A stretch of 48,850 bases of DNA from Sebaldella sp. S0638 (GTDB lineage: Bacteria > Fusobacteriota > Fusobacteriia > Fusobacteriales > Leptotrichiaceae): assembly GCF_024158605.1 (NCBI RefSeq), contig NZ_JAMZGM010000023.1, positions 1 to 48,850 on the forward strand, in the 5' to 3' direction. The notes under the pieces are model-generated. The model made no database searches. It was not told where the DNA came from and saw nothing but the letters and a program-made list of their open reading frames with translations. Shown here piece after piece: positions 27,183-35,573 of this stretch. The translations under genes and the position numbers were made by a program. The stretch's first letter is position 1. Every line of letters begins with the position of its first letter.

Positions 27183-27221
27183 AAATAGGATTCTCATAAT
27201 CTTAATATGACAATCCTATTT
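27183..27221 (-). terminator. Terminator of the LacD-type aldolase gene
   Basis: AAATAGGATT (27183-27192) pairs perfectly with AATCCTATTT (27212-27221), 14 bases after the aldolase stop, followed by T residues on the minus strand. Confidence 0.8.
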
Positions 27222-27234
27222 ATATCTCATAATA

Positions 27235-28245
27235 TTATTTTACTTCTATCTTTTCCAATCCCCCGTAGATATTCCACCAAGGTACTGCACTTTTTTCCAG
27301 AATTTCATTTAGTTCAAGAACATTAGCTTTCCCTTCTGTTCTCAGCCATTCTGTCAATCCTTGTAAACCTTTCTCTATATACACCTTCACACCATCCTGC
27401 CATGTTGCTCTTCCGCAAAGCACTCCACTGAAAGGAGTTTTTGCTTCAGCTGCAAGCTTTATAGTTTCACGGAATTGTTCAGCTGTTACTCCTGCACTCA
27501 GATATATAAAAGGCAGTGTAGCGAGATCGGCTGCATCCTGAAAATGTTTTATAGCTTCTTTTTTAGTATAAGCTGTCGCCCCGTCTGTATACCCTTCTGT
27601 AAAGTGTAAATTTATCGGCACTTCAAGTTTTAGGACATCTATGTTATATTGAGGTTTTGTAAGTTCTTTAATTGTATTTTTTACTTTATGCGGTTTTACT
27701 TTTGCATATTCTATGCTTTTTGCATCTTCTATTTTACTGTCATAAGTAACAGGTTCAAGGAAAAATGGTATATCTAATCCTTTACACTCTGCACCCACTC
27801 TTTCTATGAAAGCATGCTTTATATCATTGATTTCCGCAGGTTCGTCAGGATCATAGTAAATCAAAAGCTTTACAGCATTTGCACCATATTCCTTAATTCT
27901 GAGAGCTGACAGATCATCTATCAGATCAGGAAGTCGTCCGGGTTCAGTAGCATCATATCCCGTTTTTTCATATGCCACCAAAAGCCCTGTATCAGGATTT
28001 TTAGCTTTTATTGCTGTAGTTCCATATTCCAAATCCAGCAATATTGCAGATGTAAATGGTGTAAGCTCCTTTGATACTGCTTCCTTAAATTCTTCTATTT
28101 CTTCAAGCTTTACAGAGCTTCCTCTGACTTTGGAAAGCATTTTTTCTATTGAACCACGCTGGTCAATGGCCAAAGCCTCTATTATTCCTTTTTTATTTGA
28201 CAATCTTTTTAATCCTTCAAACTTACCTTTAGTTATCTTTGCCAT
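27235..28245 (-). CDS. lacD: Class I aldolase, tagatose-1,6-bisphosphate aldolase (LacD) family
   Basis: This 336-residue cytosolic aldolase matches the length of LacD (about 326). It has 'IIEALAIDQRGSIEKML' at the N-terminus, 'LLDLEYGTTAI', 'AVKLLIYYDPDE' and 'DVLKLEVPIN', where the lysine is the likely Schiff-base residue, and 'LPFIYLSAGVTAEQF' near the phosphate site. LacD splits tagatose-1,6-bisphosphate into dihydroxyacetone phosphate and glyceraldehyde-3-phosphate. The same family includes YihT-type aldolases for sulfofructose phosphate, so the substrate is likely but not certain. No lacABC genes are adjacent. The gene is monocistronic and starts after AGGAGG. Confidence 0.85.
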   Translation of the reverse strand: MAKITKGKFEGLKRLSNKKGIIEALAIDQRGSIEKMLSKVRGSSVKLEEIEEFKEAVSKELTPFTSAILLDLEYGTTAIKAKNPDTGLLVAYEKTGYDATEPGRLPDLIDDLSALRIKEYGANAVKLLIYYDPDEPAEINDIKHAFIERVGAECKGLDIPFFLEPVTYDSKIEDAKSIEYAKVKPHKVKNTIKELTKPQYNIDVLKLEVPINLHFTEGYTDGATAYTKKEAIKHFQDAADLATLPFIYLSAGVTAEQFRETIKLAAEAKTPFSGVLCGRATWQDGVKVYIEKGLQGLTEWLRTEGKANVLELNEILEKSAVPWWNIYGGLEKIEVK

Positions 28246-28417
28246 TTGAATTCCTCCTAAATTATCAATATATATTATTATTTGTTAAAAACCTGTAAAA
28301 TAGTGTTTCTTTTACAAAAACCGATCTCTCGGATCAATCAGTAAGACGCAAAAATCCTGCACTGTAGTTTTATTTATCAAAACTTACTCAAGAAGTGTAA
28401 ACTTCACATTCACATCA

Positions 28418-29917
28418 TTAAACTATTCCGGTTAACTCCTGATATAGAGTTTTAGCATAAGTATCCGTCATTCCGCAGATATAATCCGTTACCAGTAAAA
28501 GCCTGAGATATAGTTTGTAAGCGAACAGTTTTTCTTCTGATTCACCTTCATTTTTTTTGATATACTTATCAGTATAATATCTGTATATGTGCATATAATT
28601 GTCAGAAATTATATTCAAAAATCTCTTATCTATTCCCTTCAGGTACTTTTCATTCAGCGGAGTATCATAGTACATCACTGCTTTCATAAAATGTTCCAGA
28701 AAAAAACTAATGATATTATGTGCTGTTATCTCCATTTTCATTATTGCAAATGATCTGTAAATCTTCTTAGATGCCAGACCTTTCAGGCTTTTTACCAGTT
28801 CTTTTGAATTGGTTTCCTCAAAAAGATCATATTTATATTCGCCGTGCATAATATCCTCATAGTTATTTATAAATGAAGTAACTGCTGAATTTATCATATA
28901 TCCCTGTGCAAAAATAGTCCATCTTTGCACTGCATACATTTCAGGTTTTTCATAATTCTTTTCTATAGCTCTTTCTTTGTAGTAAACAAGCTTTTGGTAA
29001 CAGCACGAAGAAGGATTTTCTTCATTTTTAAGAGGTTCCACTATTTTTACCAAATCATCATAAGTGATAAAACCTTTCTTAAAGCCATCCTCTATATCAG
29101 CTGTAGAGTATGCTATGTCATCTGCTGCCTCCAGCAGAAATGTCAGGGGATGTCTGCTTATTTTCCCTGTTTCTTTATTTAAGGTTCCAGTTTCTTCTAC
29201 TATTGAATTAAATAAATTTTCTTCTGCAAAATAGTATCCCATTTTTTTATCTTTTATATCACCGCTTTTTTTATTTATCTCAAGCGAGCTTCCCGGATAC
29301 TTAATCAATGTATTCAGCAATGCATATGTAAGATTCATTCCGTTTTCGTCAATAAGAAAATGAAGCTTCGATACAAGTCTTATTGCCTGAGCATTCCCTT
29401 CAAAATTCTTAAAATCCTCGCACATCTGAGGAGTTAGTATTTCGGATAATTTCTGCATTTCATTTGTAAGAGGGCTCTCTACTGTAATTTCATCAAGTTT
29501 TTCATTAAACCAGCTTCTTATGGTATCTTCCCCAAAATGTCCGAAAGGCGGATTTCCTATATCATGAAGAAGTCCTGCACTTGCAAGTATGTCAGAGATA
29601 TAGCCTGCATCTTCCTGTGTAAATTCTTCATCTATTTTATCATTAATCAGCCTGTTCGATATAGACTGTGCTATTGACTTGGCAAAAGATGATACTTCTA
29701 TTGAGTGTGTAAGTCTTGTTCTTACGAAATCATTTTTATCCAAAGGAAAAACCTGTGTTTTATCTTGTAATCTTCTAAAAGAAGCGCTTATTAATATTCT
29801 GTGATAATCCTTTTCAAACTCTGTTCTCAGATCATTATTATTAATACTTTTATTTCGTCCTCTTCTGCTTTTACTTTCCTGTGAAAGCAGATTTTTCCAA
29901 TTCATTCTATTTGTCAT
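28418..29917 (-). CDS. dgt: dGTP triphosphohydrolase (HD domain)
   Basis: This 499-residue protein is close to E. coli Dgt (505). The HD-domain metal ligands are visible in 'TRLTHSIEVSSFAKSIAQ' (histidine), 'LLHDIGNPPFGHFGE' (HD pair plus second-shell histidine) and 'LEAADDIAYSTADIEDG' (distal aspartate). It hydrolyses dGTP to deoxyguanosine and tripolyphosphate, which limits dNTP pools and can defend against phages. AAGGATAG precedes the start, and a TATAAT box lies at 29957-29952 on the minus strand. It is a single gene, divergent from the membrane-protein array. Confidence 0.92.
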   Translation of the reverse strand: MTNRMNWKNLLSQESKSRRGRNKSINNNDLRTEFEKDYHRILISASFRRLQDKTQVFPLDKNDFVRTRLTHSIEVSSFAKSIAQSISNRLINDKIDEEFTQEDAGYISDILASAGLLHDIGNPPFGHFGEDTIRSWFNEKLDEITVESPLTNEMQKLSEILTPQMCEDFKNFEGNAQAIRLVSKLHFLIDENGMNLTYALLNTLIKYPGSSLEINKKSGDIKDKKMGYYFAEENLFNSIVEETGTLNKETGKISRHPLTFLLEAADDIAYSTADIEDGFKKGFITYDDLVKIVEPLKNEENPSSCCYQKLVYYKERAIEKNYEKPEMYAVQRWTIFAQGYMINSAVTSFINNYEDIMHGEYKYDLFEETNSKELVKSLKGLASKKIYRSFAIMKMEITAHNIISFFLEHFMKAVMYYDTPLNEKYLKGIDKRFLNIISDNYMHIYRYYTDKYIKKNEGESEEKLFAYKLYLRLLLVTDYICGMTDTYAKTLYQELTGIV

Positions 29918-29951
29918 TTTCTATCCTTATTATTTTGTATTTTATAAACTA

Positions 29952-29957
29952 ATTATA
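29952..29957 (-). promoter_or_regulatory. -10 box of the dgt promoter
   Basis: A perfect TATAAT on the minus strand lies about 35 bases upstream of the dgt ATG. A TTGCCA occurs 19 bases further upstream, which is a long spacing. Confidence 0.5.
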
Positions 29958-30063
29958 CCACATTTTCATGATTAAGTGGCAAATAAATGATTATTAATTT
30001 TATCTGCCCTCTTTATTTCCGGCATTTTTACTAATTTTTTTAATTATTTCCTATTAAATATGA

Positions 30064-30069
30064 TATAAT
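30064..30069 (+). promoter_or_regulatory. -10 box of the membrane-protein array promoter
   Basis: A perfect TATAAT lies 31 bases before the ATG at 30101. The -35 candidate is weak (TTAATT at 18 bases). No other promoter or terminator is obvious between the seven genes, so this may drive the whole array. Confidence 0.55.
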
Positions 30070-30100
30070 AGTGTAACTAATAATTTGGAGGGATAATTTT

Positions 30101-30484
30101 ATGGATAGTACTGATAGCAGTATAAAATCAATGTATCTTACATTGTTTATTTTAGTTATTATTGAAATAGTTCTTACGCTTCTTTTGGGCAATCTAGTCG
30201 CAATCGCTGTTCTTATAATAGCTTTTATGCTGCGTACAAAATTAATGGAGGCTGGAAAGCCTGCTAGTAAGGGAATTAAATTAACAATCATAGGAAGCGG
30301 AATTCATGCAGCAACTCTTATTTTGGGGATATTTAGTCTGTTCTCGTTTATATTTTATATAATTCCGTTTTTCAATCTTTTTTATTCTATAATTGCTCTA
30401 TTTCTTAACATTGCTGTATTTGTTATATTAATCATCGCTTGTATCATGATTTATAATGAATATGATGCAATTAAAGAAGTATAA
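30101..30484 (+). CDS. Four-helix membrane protein, array member 1
   Basis: This 127-residue inner-membrane protein has four predicted transmembrane segments. It shares a fixed plan with the six following genes: a short polar N-terminus, 'SMYLTLFILVIIEIVLTLLL', then 'GNLVAIAVLIIAF', a positively charged loop ('LRTKLMEAGKPASKGIKL'), a third helix 'TIIGSGIHAATLILGIF', and a last helix ending 'IMIYNEYDAIKEV'. GGAGGG precedes the ATG. I do not recognise the family and no catalytic motif is visible. The glycine-rich third helix and conserved C-terminal 'IYxEYxAI' are the diagnostic features. Confidence 0.8.
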   Translation: MDSTDSSIKSMYLTLFILVIIEIVLTLLLGNLVAIAVLIIAFMLRTKLMEAGKPASKGIKLTIIGSGIHAATLILGIFSLFSFIFYIIPFFNLFYSIIALFLNIAVFVILIIACIMIYNEYDAIKEV

Positions 30485-30540
30485 GTATTTTTTATTTTGA
30501 ACTCAAATCCAATATTTTAAATATAGAAAGGAAATATTTC

Positions 30541-30926
30541 ATGGAAAATAAAGAAAGTATAAAATCTACGTACCTTGTATTGTTCATTCTGGGAATAGTC
30601 GAAGCTGTCCTAGCCTTTTTTCTAGGTAGTATTATAGGAATTGCTGTTTTTATATTTGCACTTATCCTGCGTTCTAAACTGGCAAAAGAAAATCTGCCCC
30701 TACTCCGGGAATTAAATTAATGCTTATAGGAAGCGGAATTCAAATTGGGACTCTTGCCCTTGGATTCATTACTGCGATAGTAGCATTGATTTCTTATTTG
30801 ACTTATTCCAGTGGGATTCTGTTGAATTTTTTCAATGTTTTTATCTCCCTGTTTAATCTGGGAGCATTTGTTGTACTGATCATTGCCTGTGTTTTTGTTT
30901 ACAAGGAATATGATGCAATTAAATAA
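30541..30926 (+). pseudogene. Four-helix membrane protein, array member 2, frameshifted
   Basis: Starting at ATG 30541 (after AAAGGAAA), the frame gives 'MENKESIKSTYLVLFILGIV', helix 2 and 'LRSKLAKENLP', then stops at 30718. The rest of the family sequence ('TPGIKLMLIGSGIQIGT' to 'FVYKEYDAIK', ending at 30926) continues in the -1 frame. The change occurs at a CCCC run at 30697-30700. One extra C would restore the reading LPPTPGIKL. This could be a true mutation, a phase-variable tract or a sequencing error. The full-length product would be about 128 residues with four helices. Confidence 0.8.
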
Positions 30927-30986
30927 TACTAATTTTATGCGAGAATCAAGAAAAATACTTTATTCTTGATTTTGAAGGAGTTTTTA

Positions 30987-31376
30987 TTGAAAAATAATAA
31001 TTTAAAATCACTATACAAAGCACTATTTATTTTAGCAATTATTGAAACTGTATTCTTTTTTTTTCCGGGAAATATTTTATCTCCTGTAGTTTTCATAATA
31101 GTTTTTAAAATTATTTCTCAATTCAGATATTATAATTTTGAAGGCACTATTCCCAAAGGATTAAAATTTCTACTTATTGGAAGCATAATTCATTTTATTT
31201 CTTTCCTCATTCTTGTATATGCTTCTATACTAATTGCAATAAAAGGTTTTCATTCAAATGCCTTTTATCTTCTGCGTACATTGGAAAACATCTTTATAAT
31301 ACTTGTGATTTTCTCATTTATTTTACTTAGTTCAGGATGTATTTTCGCATATAAAGAATACAAAAATATCAAATAA
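30987..31376 (+). CDS. Four-helix membrane protein, array member 3
   Basis: This is a 129-residue paralogue starting at TTG 30987, six bases after AAGGAG. The encoded N-terminus 'MKNNNLKSLYKALFIL' aligns with the other members. The open frame extends seven codons further upstream, but that part carries the ribosome-binding site itself. The protein is more divergent: the loop is 'SQFRYYNFEGTIPKGLKF', and the C-terminus 'CIFAYKEYKNIK' keeps the family ending. Four transmembrane segments are predicted. Function unknown. Confidence 0.75.
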   Translation: MKNNNLKSLYKALFILAIIETVFFFFPGNILSPVVFIIVFKIISQFRYYNFEGTIPKGLKFLLIGSIIHFISFLILVYASILIAIKGFHSNAFYLLRTLENIFIILVIFSFILLSSGCIFAYKEYKNIK

Positions 31377-31406
31377 ATATATTATATTTTAGAAAAGAGG
31401 GGTTTT

Positions 31407-31814
31407 ATGGAAAATAATAATACCAAATCATTATATCTCGCACTATTTATTCTTAGCGTTGTAAACGCTGTATTTTCTACACTTTTTGTAACATTTTCAT
31501 TTGGCTTTTTTATAGATATAGCTGTATTTATATTAATTCTGATAATTTTAAGACCGAAACTGCCTAAAGAAAAGCCGATGCCTTCTGGTATAAAGTTATT
31601 ATTAATATCTTGTATTATACATTTTGTCACTGTTGTTTTACTGTCAATTTCAAGTTTACTGAATTATATTATATCACTTGAAATTGGGCGTGACAGCAGT
31701 AATCTTATATTTCTTCCTGCTAATTTAATTGGTATTTTACTGACAATTGTCTCTATTGTACTCTTAATTATCAGCAGTGTGAAAGTTTATAAAGAATACA
31801 ACTCGATTAATTAA
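31407..31814 (+). CDS. Four-helix membrane protein, array member 4
   Basis: This 135-residue paralogue starts 'MENNNTKSLYLALFILSVVN', with the loop 'LRPKLPKEKPMPSGIKLLLI' and C-terminus 'SVKVYKEYNSIN'. It has four predicted transmembrane helices. An AGAGGGG sequence precedes the ATG, and the gap to the previous gene is 30 bases. Identity with its neighbours is highest in helix 1, the basic loop and the final 'YKEY' motif, which suggests that these parts carry the shared function or contact a shared partner. Confidence 0.78.
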   Translation: MENNNTKSLYLALFILSVVNAVFSTLFVTFSFGFFIDIAVFILILIILRPKLPKEKPMPSGIKLLLISCIIHFVTVVLLSISSLLNYIISLEIGRDSSNLIFLPANLIGILLTIVSIVLLIISSVKVYKEYNSIN

Positions 31815-31847
31815 AAATAAAATTTTATAACAAAAAGGAGTTTTTCA

Positions 31848-32237
31848 ATGGAAAATAACAATAATCTAAAATCTATGTACTTCGTATTATTTATACTTCT
31901 TCTTATAGAAACTGTTTTATTTATTCTTTTTGGAAATATAATGGCTGTTGCTACCTTTATTATAGCCTTGATTTTACGTTCAAAATTACCTAAAGGAACA
32001 CGAACTCCTTCAGGAATAAAATTAGCAATTATCTCCACTGTACTGCACTTTTTAGGTAACTTTTTTTCTATATTTATAGTGATTCTCGCTGAGTTATCAG
32101 AATATTCTGATGGACTTCTGATTTTTTCTCTTATTTGCTTTTTGATTTTTTTTATATACCTCATCGCTACATTTGTATTGCTTATTGTCAGCTGTGTTAA
32201 AATATATTCTGAATACAAAGCTATTGATAATTACTAA
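31848..32237 (+). CDS. Four-helix membrane protein, array member 5
   Basis: This 129-residue paralogue is close to the family consensus: 'MENNNNLKSMYFVLFILLLI', 'GNIMAVATFIIALILRSKLP', 'KGTRTPSGIKLAIIST', and C-terminal 'SCVKIYSEYKAIDNY'. It has four hydrophobic segments, no signal-peptide cleavage site and a strong AAAGGAG ribosome-binding site. The gap to member 4 is 33 bases, so the genes are probably cotranscribed. Function unknown. Confidence 0.78.
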   Translation: MENNNNLKSMYFVLFILLLIETVLFILFGNIMAVATFIIALILRSKLPKGTRTPSGIKLAIISTVLHFLGNFFSIFIVILAELSEYSDGLLIFSLICFLIFFIYLIATFVLLIVSCVKIYSEYKAIDNY

Positions 32238-32258
32238 TTTTAAAAAAGGAGAACAGCT

Positions 32259-32651
32259 ATGAATAACAACAATACCGATTTTAAAGCACTATATTTTGCA
32301 TTGTTTATTCTTGGGATTTTACAATGTGTATTTTCACTTATTACTATTATAATTTTTATGAACATTTTAGCAGGTCTTTTAGATATTGCAATTTTTGTAT
32401 TAATCATTATTCTTTTCATGAAACAGCCTAAGAACACTTCAGGTCTGAAATTAATGATGATTGCTTGTATAATTAATTTTTGTGCTCCATTAATTTATCT
32501 AACTACTATATTATTTTCATTAAATGAAAATTCTATTCCTGTTTTTATGATTTTTTCACATATTCTGTTTTATTCACTATTTATTATCTCATATATTTTG
32601 ATGATTATCGGCTGTATTAAGGTCTATAAAGCATATACAGCCATTAACTAG
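32259..32651 (+). CDS. Four-helix membrane protein, array member 6
   Basis: This 130-residue paralogue reads 'MNNNNTDFKALYFALFILGI', with the loop 'LFMKQPKNTSGLKLMMIACI' and C-terminus 'IGCIKVYKAYTAIN'. It has four transmembrane segments. It starts 22 bases after member 5 and is preceded by AAAAAGGAG. The last motif has A instead of E (YKAY for YKEY). No enzymatic residues are recognisable. Confidence 0.78.
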   Translation: MNNNNTDFKALYFALFILGILQCVFSLITIIIFMNILAGLLDIAIFVLIIILFMKQPKNTSGLKLMMIACIINFCAPLIYLTTILFSLNENSIPVFMIFSHILFYSLFIISYILMIIGCIKVYKAYTAIN

Positions 32652-32683
32652 CTTAAAAACTTAATTATAAAAAGGGGGTTAAC

Positions 32684-33030
32684 ATGAATACTAATAAAGA
32701 TATTCAAAACTTATATTTTACACTATTTATTTTACTTATTGTTGAAATTATTCTGTTTTTGTTTATTGGGCTTCTCATGGCAATAGCAGTCTTTATCATA
32801 TCAATAATAATATATTCAAAATTTCCAAAAAACTGTGCACTTCCTAATGGCTTAAAATTGGCTTTAATAACCAGCGGTGCCCGTATTATAATGCCGGGAA
32901 TATCTGTTATTTTTATATTTTTTTCTCCGCTTACATTTTTTTTATTTTCTTTTGTTATTTAATAATATATATCTACATAATTGTAGCATGTGTAAAAATA
33001 TATAAGGAATATACTGAATTATTCAACTAA
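32684..33030 (+). pseudogene. Four-helix membrane protein, array member 7, frameshifted
   Basis: The frame from ATG 32684 (after AAAGGGGG) encodes 'MNTNKDIQNLYFTLFILLIV', helix 2, a loop 'SKFPKNCALPNGLKLALI' and part of helix 3, then stops at 32962. The missing family C-terminus is intact in the -1 frame: 'IYIIVACVKIYKEYTELFN', ending at 33030. The switch must lie near 32935-32960, which includes a run of eight T residues. As in member 2, one added base would restore a normal protein of about 115 residues. Confidence 0.75.
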
Positions 33031-33042
33031 AATTATATAAAT

Positions 33043-33079
33043 AAAACTATCTGAGTTTTTTGAACTGATTGATAGTTTT
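33043..33079 (+). terminator. Terminator of the membrane-protein array
   Basis: AAAACTATC (33043-33051) pairs with GATAGTTTT (33071-33079), followed by TTTATT. It lies just after the end of array member 7. Confidence 0.8.
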
Positions 33080-33139
33080 TTTATTATTCATTTTTTATAC
33101 TTTAATTCCTGAAAATCAAAAAATTTCCAAATAAAAAAA

Positions 33140-33165
33140 CCACCCTTAGTTCACACTAAAAATGG
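33140..33165 (-). terminator. Terminator of the ribosomal protein block
   Basis: On the minus strand an 11-bp stem (CCATTTTTAGT with ACTAAGGGTGG, three GU pairs) closes a GTGA tetraloop and is followed by TTTTTTTATTT. It begins 18 bases after the rplQ stop and ends the S10-spc-alpha transcript. Confidence 0.9.
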
Positions 33166-33182
33166 AATTCTTATTATATAAA

Positions 33183-33533
33183 TTATACTAATTCAATTAT
33201 TGCCATTTCAGAAGAATCTCCTCTTCTTACATCAGTTTTGATGATTCTTGTATAACCACCGTTTCTTTCAGCATATTTAGGAGCTAATTCTTTAAAAATC
33301 TTTGCTACTGTTTCTTCATGTCTTAAGAAAGCGAAAGCTGTTCTTCTGTTATGAATACTTCCTTTTTTTCCTAAAGTAATCATTTTTTCAGCAAACTTTC
33401 TTAATTCTTTTGCTCTTGTTACAGTAGTTTCTATTCTTTCGTTCTGGATCAGCGATATAGTCATGCTTTTCATCATAGCTTTTCTCTGCGCTGGTCTTCT
33501 TCCTAGTTTTCTATATGATTTATTATGATTCAT
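33183..33533 (-). CDS. rplQ: 50S ribosomal protein L17
   Basis: L17 has 116 residues and starts '[20 protein letters not shown]', the classic N-terminus of the family. It lies near the exit of the polypeptide tunnel in the large subunit. It is the last gene of the alpha operon, 17 bases after rpoA and 18 bases before the operon terminator. The length is that of the short bacterial form, with no C-terminal extension. Confidence 0.97.
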   Translation of the reverse strand: MNHNKSYRKLGRRPAQRKAMMKSMTISLIQNERIETTVTRAKELRKFAEKMITLGKKGSIHNRRTAFAFLRHEETVAKIFKELAPKYAERNGGYTRIIKTDVRRGDSSEMAIIELV

Positions 33534-33550
33534 TTTACTTTCTTCCCTCC

Positions 33551-34516
33551 TTAGATAGAGTTATCATTTAGGTCAAAGCCTAATTCTTTCATTTTATCTA
33601 TTATTTCATTTAATGACTTTCTTCCCAGATTCTTTATTTTAAGAAGCTCTGCGTAAGTCATTTTTCCTAAGTCTCCAATTGTGTTAACTCCTGCTTTTTT
33701 CAGGCAGTTATATGATCTGACAGTAAAGTCTAGCTCTTCTATCTTCATGTCATCCATATTGTTTTCACTTATTACTTCAATACTTGATTCTACTTCATCT
33801 TCCGATCTGAATTTTTCCATGCTGTTTCCTATGTTAGTAAACGGATTCAGGTGAAAACTTATCAGCTCTACTGCATAAGATAAAGCGTCTCTTATTTCTA
33901 TACTTCCGTCTGTAGTAATATCAAGAGTTAATTTATCGTAATCTGTTGCTCTTCCGACCATTGTATCTTCCACTGAATAGCTGATTTTCTTTATAGGTGT
34001 ATATATCGCATCTACTGCTATATAGCCTATAGGCCAATTTTCAGTTTCTATTTCTTCAGATACAACAAATCCTTCTCCCGAATCAACTAAAAATTCCATA
34101 TTTATTTCTCTTTTAGTTGTAATAGTAGCTATTATCTGATCAGGGTTGATTATTTTCAAACCAGGTTCAAGTACTATATCTTTAGCTGTAATTTCTCTTG
34201 GTCCTTTTACTGATAAAGACATTTTTTTCTCTCCGGGTTCATCTGATTCTACTACAATTTCCTTTATATTCAGGATAACATCCGTAACAGCTTCCTTTAC
34301 ACCTTCTATAGTAGAAAATTCATTAAGAACTCCGTCTATTTTTACTCCTTTTATTGCACTCCCAGGAATTGAAGATAATAGAACTCTTCTTAATGCATTT
34401 CCAATAGTAGCTCCATAGCCTCTATATAAAGGTTCTAATGTATAAATAGCATGAAAATCATCAATTTTATCTTCTTTCAATTTTATACTTTTTGCTATTT
34501 TTTCAATTTTTAACAA
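33551..34516 (-). CDS. rpoA: DNA-directed RNA polymerase subunit alpha
   Basis: This is a 321-residue RNA polymerase alpha subunit. The N-terminal assembly domain includes '[19 protein letters not shown]'. A flexible linker follows near residues 230-250, then an alpha-CTD with the helix-hairpin-helix '[17 protein letters not shown]' that contacts upstream promoter DNA and activators such as the Crp/Fnr protein at 13580. The start is TTG 34516, with GAGGAG about ten bases upstream. It lies between rpsD and rplQ, the standard alpha operon position. Confidence 0.97.
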   Translation of the reverse strand: MLKIEKIAKSIKLKEDKIDDFHAIYTLEPLYRGYGATIGNALRRVLLSSIPGSAIKGVKIDGVLNEFSTIEGVKEAVTDVILNIKEIVVESDEPGEKKMSLSVKGPREITAKDIVLEPGLKIINPDQIIATITTKREINMEFLVDSGEGFVVSEEIETENWPIGYIAVDAIYTPIKKISYSVEDTMVGRATDYDKLTLDITTDGSIEIRDALSYAVELISFHLNPFTNIGNSMEKFRSEDEVESSIEVISENNMDDMKIEELDFTVRSYNCLKKAGVNTIGDLGKMTYAELLKIKNLGRKSLNEIIDKMKELGFDLNDNSI

Positions 34517-34545
34517 ATTTAATCAACTCCTCGAATTGAAAATTA

Positions 34546-35133
34546 TTATCTTGAATAGAATTCTATTATCATTGCTTCGTTAATTTCGAAATCCACAGCA
34601 TCTCTTGTTGGGTTTTCCATAACTTTTGCCGATAAAGCATTCTCATCCAATGATAACCATCCTGGTACGCTTTTTTGGTTAAGAGAGTCTTTTATTACAG
34701 CTAAATCTCTTGATTTTTCTCTTACTGTAATTACATCTCCCTGTTTTACTCTGTAAGAAGCTATATTAACTCTTTTTCCGTTTATTTCAAGGTGTCCGTG
34801 ACTTACTAACTGTCTAGCTTGTCTTCTTGTAGTAGTCAGTCCTAATCTGTATACTACATTGTCAAATCTTCTTTCAAGATACTGAAGTAATAACTCACCA
34901 GTTACTCCTTCTTTTCTTGTTGCTTCTTCATATAATTTATAAAATTGTTTTTCCATTACTCCGTAAACAAATCTAGCTTTTTGTTTTTCTCTTAACTGAA
35001 TTCCGTAGTCTGTTAATTTCTTATTAGCGTTTGGTCTCAAGCCTCTTTTTGATTTTTTATTTACACCTAAAATGCTTGGATCAATACCAAGAGTTCTACA
35101 TTTCTTAAGAACAGGCTGTCTATCTCTTGCCAT
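34546..35133 (-). CDS. rpsD: 30S ribosomal protein S4
   Basis: S4 has 195 residues and an S4 RNA-binding domain in 'RLDNVVYRLGLTTTRRQARQ' form (here 'RRFDNVVYRLGLTTTRRQAR') plus 'LVSHGHLEINGKRVN'. It nucleates 16S rRNA folding and in other bacteria represses ribosomal protein genes. Only one cysteine (Cys12) is present in the N-terminal region, so the zinc-finger form is absent. The gene lies between rpsK and rpoA. Confidence 0.97.
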   Translation of the reverse strand: MARDRQPVLKKCRTLGIDPSILGVNKKSKRGLRPNANKKLTDYGIQLREKQKARFVYGVMEKQFYKLYEEATRKEGVTGELLLQYLERRFDNVVYRLGLTTTRRQARQLVSHGHLEINGKRVNIASYRVKQGDVITVREKSRDLAVIKDSLNQKSVPGWLSLDENALSAKVMENPTRDAVDFEINEAMIIEFYSR

Positions 35134-35161
35134 CTATCTATTTCCTCCTTATTTTCTTATT

Positions 35162-35554
35162 TTATGGTCTTCTCTTTTTTGGTGGTCTTGCACCATTATG
35201 AGGTACTGGTGTTATATCAACTATTTTAGTTACTTCTAAACCAGCTGCTTGAATAGATCTTATAGAAGCTTCTCTTCCTGATCCAGGTCCTTTTATTTTT
35301 ACCTCAACTTGTTTCATACCGTTTTCCATAGCAGTCACAGCTGCCTGTTCAGCTGCTATTTGTGCAGCAAACGGTGTCCCTTTTTTAGTTCCTTTGAATC
35401 CAGACGTTCCGCCTGATTTCCATATAACTACTTTTCCTTCTGTGTCAGTTATAGTTACTACAGTGTTATTAAATGTAGAATGTATATATGCTATTCCGTT
35501 AGGAATATTTTTTAATTTTTTCTTTTTAGAAGTTACCGATGTCTTCTTAGCCAC
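35162..35554 (-). CDS. rpsK: 30S ribosomal protein S11
   Basis: This is the 130-residue platform protein of the small subunit. Signature segments are '[18 protein letters not shown]', '[19 protein letters not shown]' and the C-terminal '[18 protein letters not shown]'. The start is GTG 35554 after AGGAGG. It is flanked by rpsM (19 bases) and rpsD (28 bases). Confidence 0.97.
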   Translation of the reverse strand: MAKKTSVTSKKKKLKNIPNGIAYIHSTFNNTVVTITDTEGKVVIWKSGGTSGFKGTKKGTPFAAQIAAEQAAVTAMENGMKQVEVKIKGPGSGREASIRSIQAAGLEVTKIVDITPVPHNGARPPKKRRP

Positions 35555-35573
35555 TTAAAAATTCCTCCTTATA

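Larger units (their letters stand above)
26836..27234. other. Intergenic region between the PTS operon and the aldolase gene
   Basis: These 399 bases hold the PTS operon promoter (26866-26894) next to the regulator start and the aldolase terminator (27183-27221) at the other end. The roughly 280 bases between are AT-rich, with no open frame recognised. An activator site for the PRD regulator would be expected here, but I see no clear inverted repeat. Confidence 0.6.

Noticed and set aside
28321-28332. CCGA-TCTC-TCGG inverted repeat upstream of the aldolase gene
   Set aside because: It is only four base pairs, has no T run and does not match a known operator; too weak to call.
30040-30291. 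Minus-strand open frames opposite the membrane-protein array (also near 31382, 31811 and 32240)
   Set aside because: They are antisense shadows; the plus-strand frames have ribosome-binding sites and family conservation.
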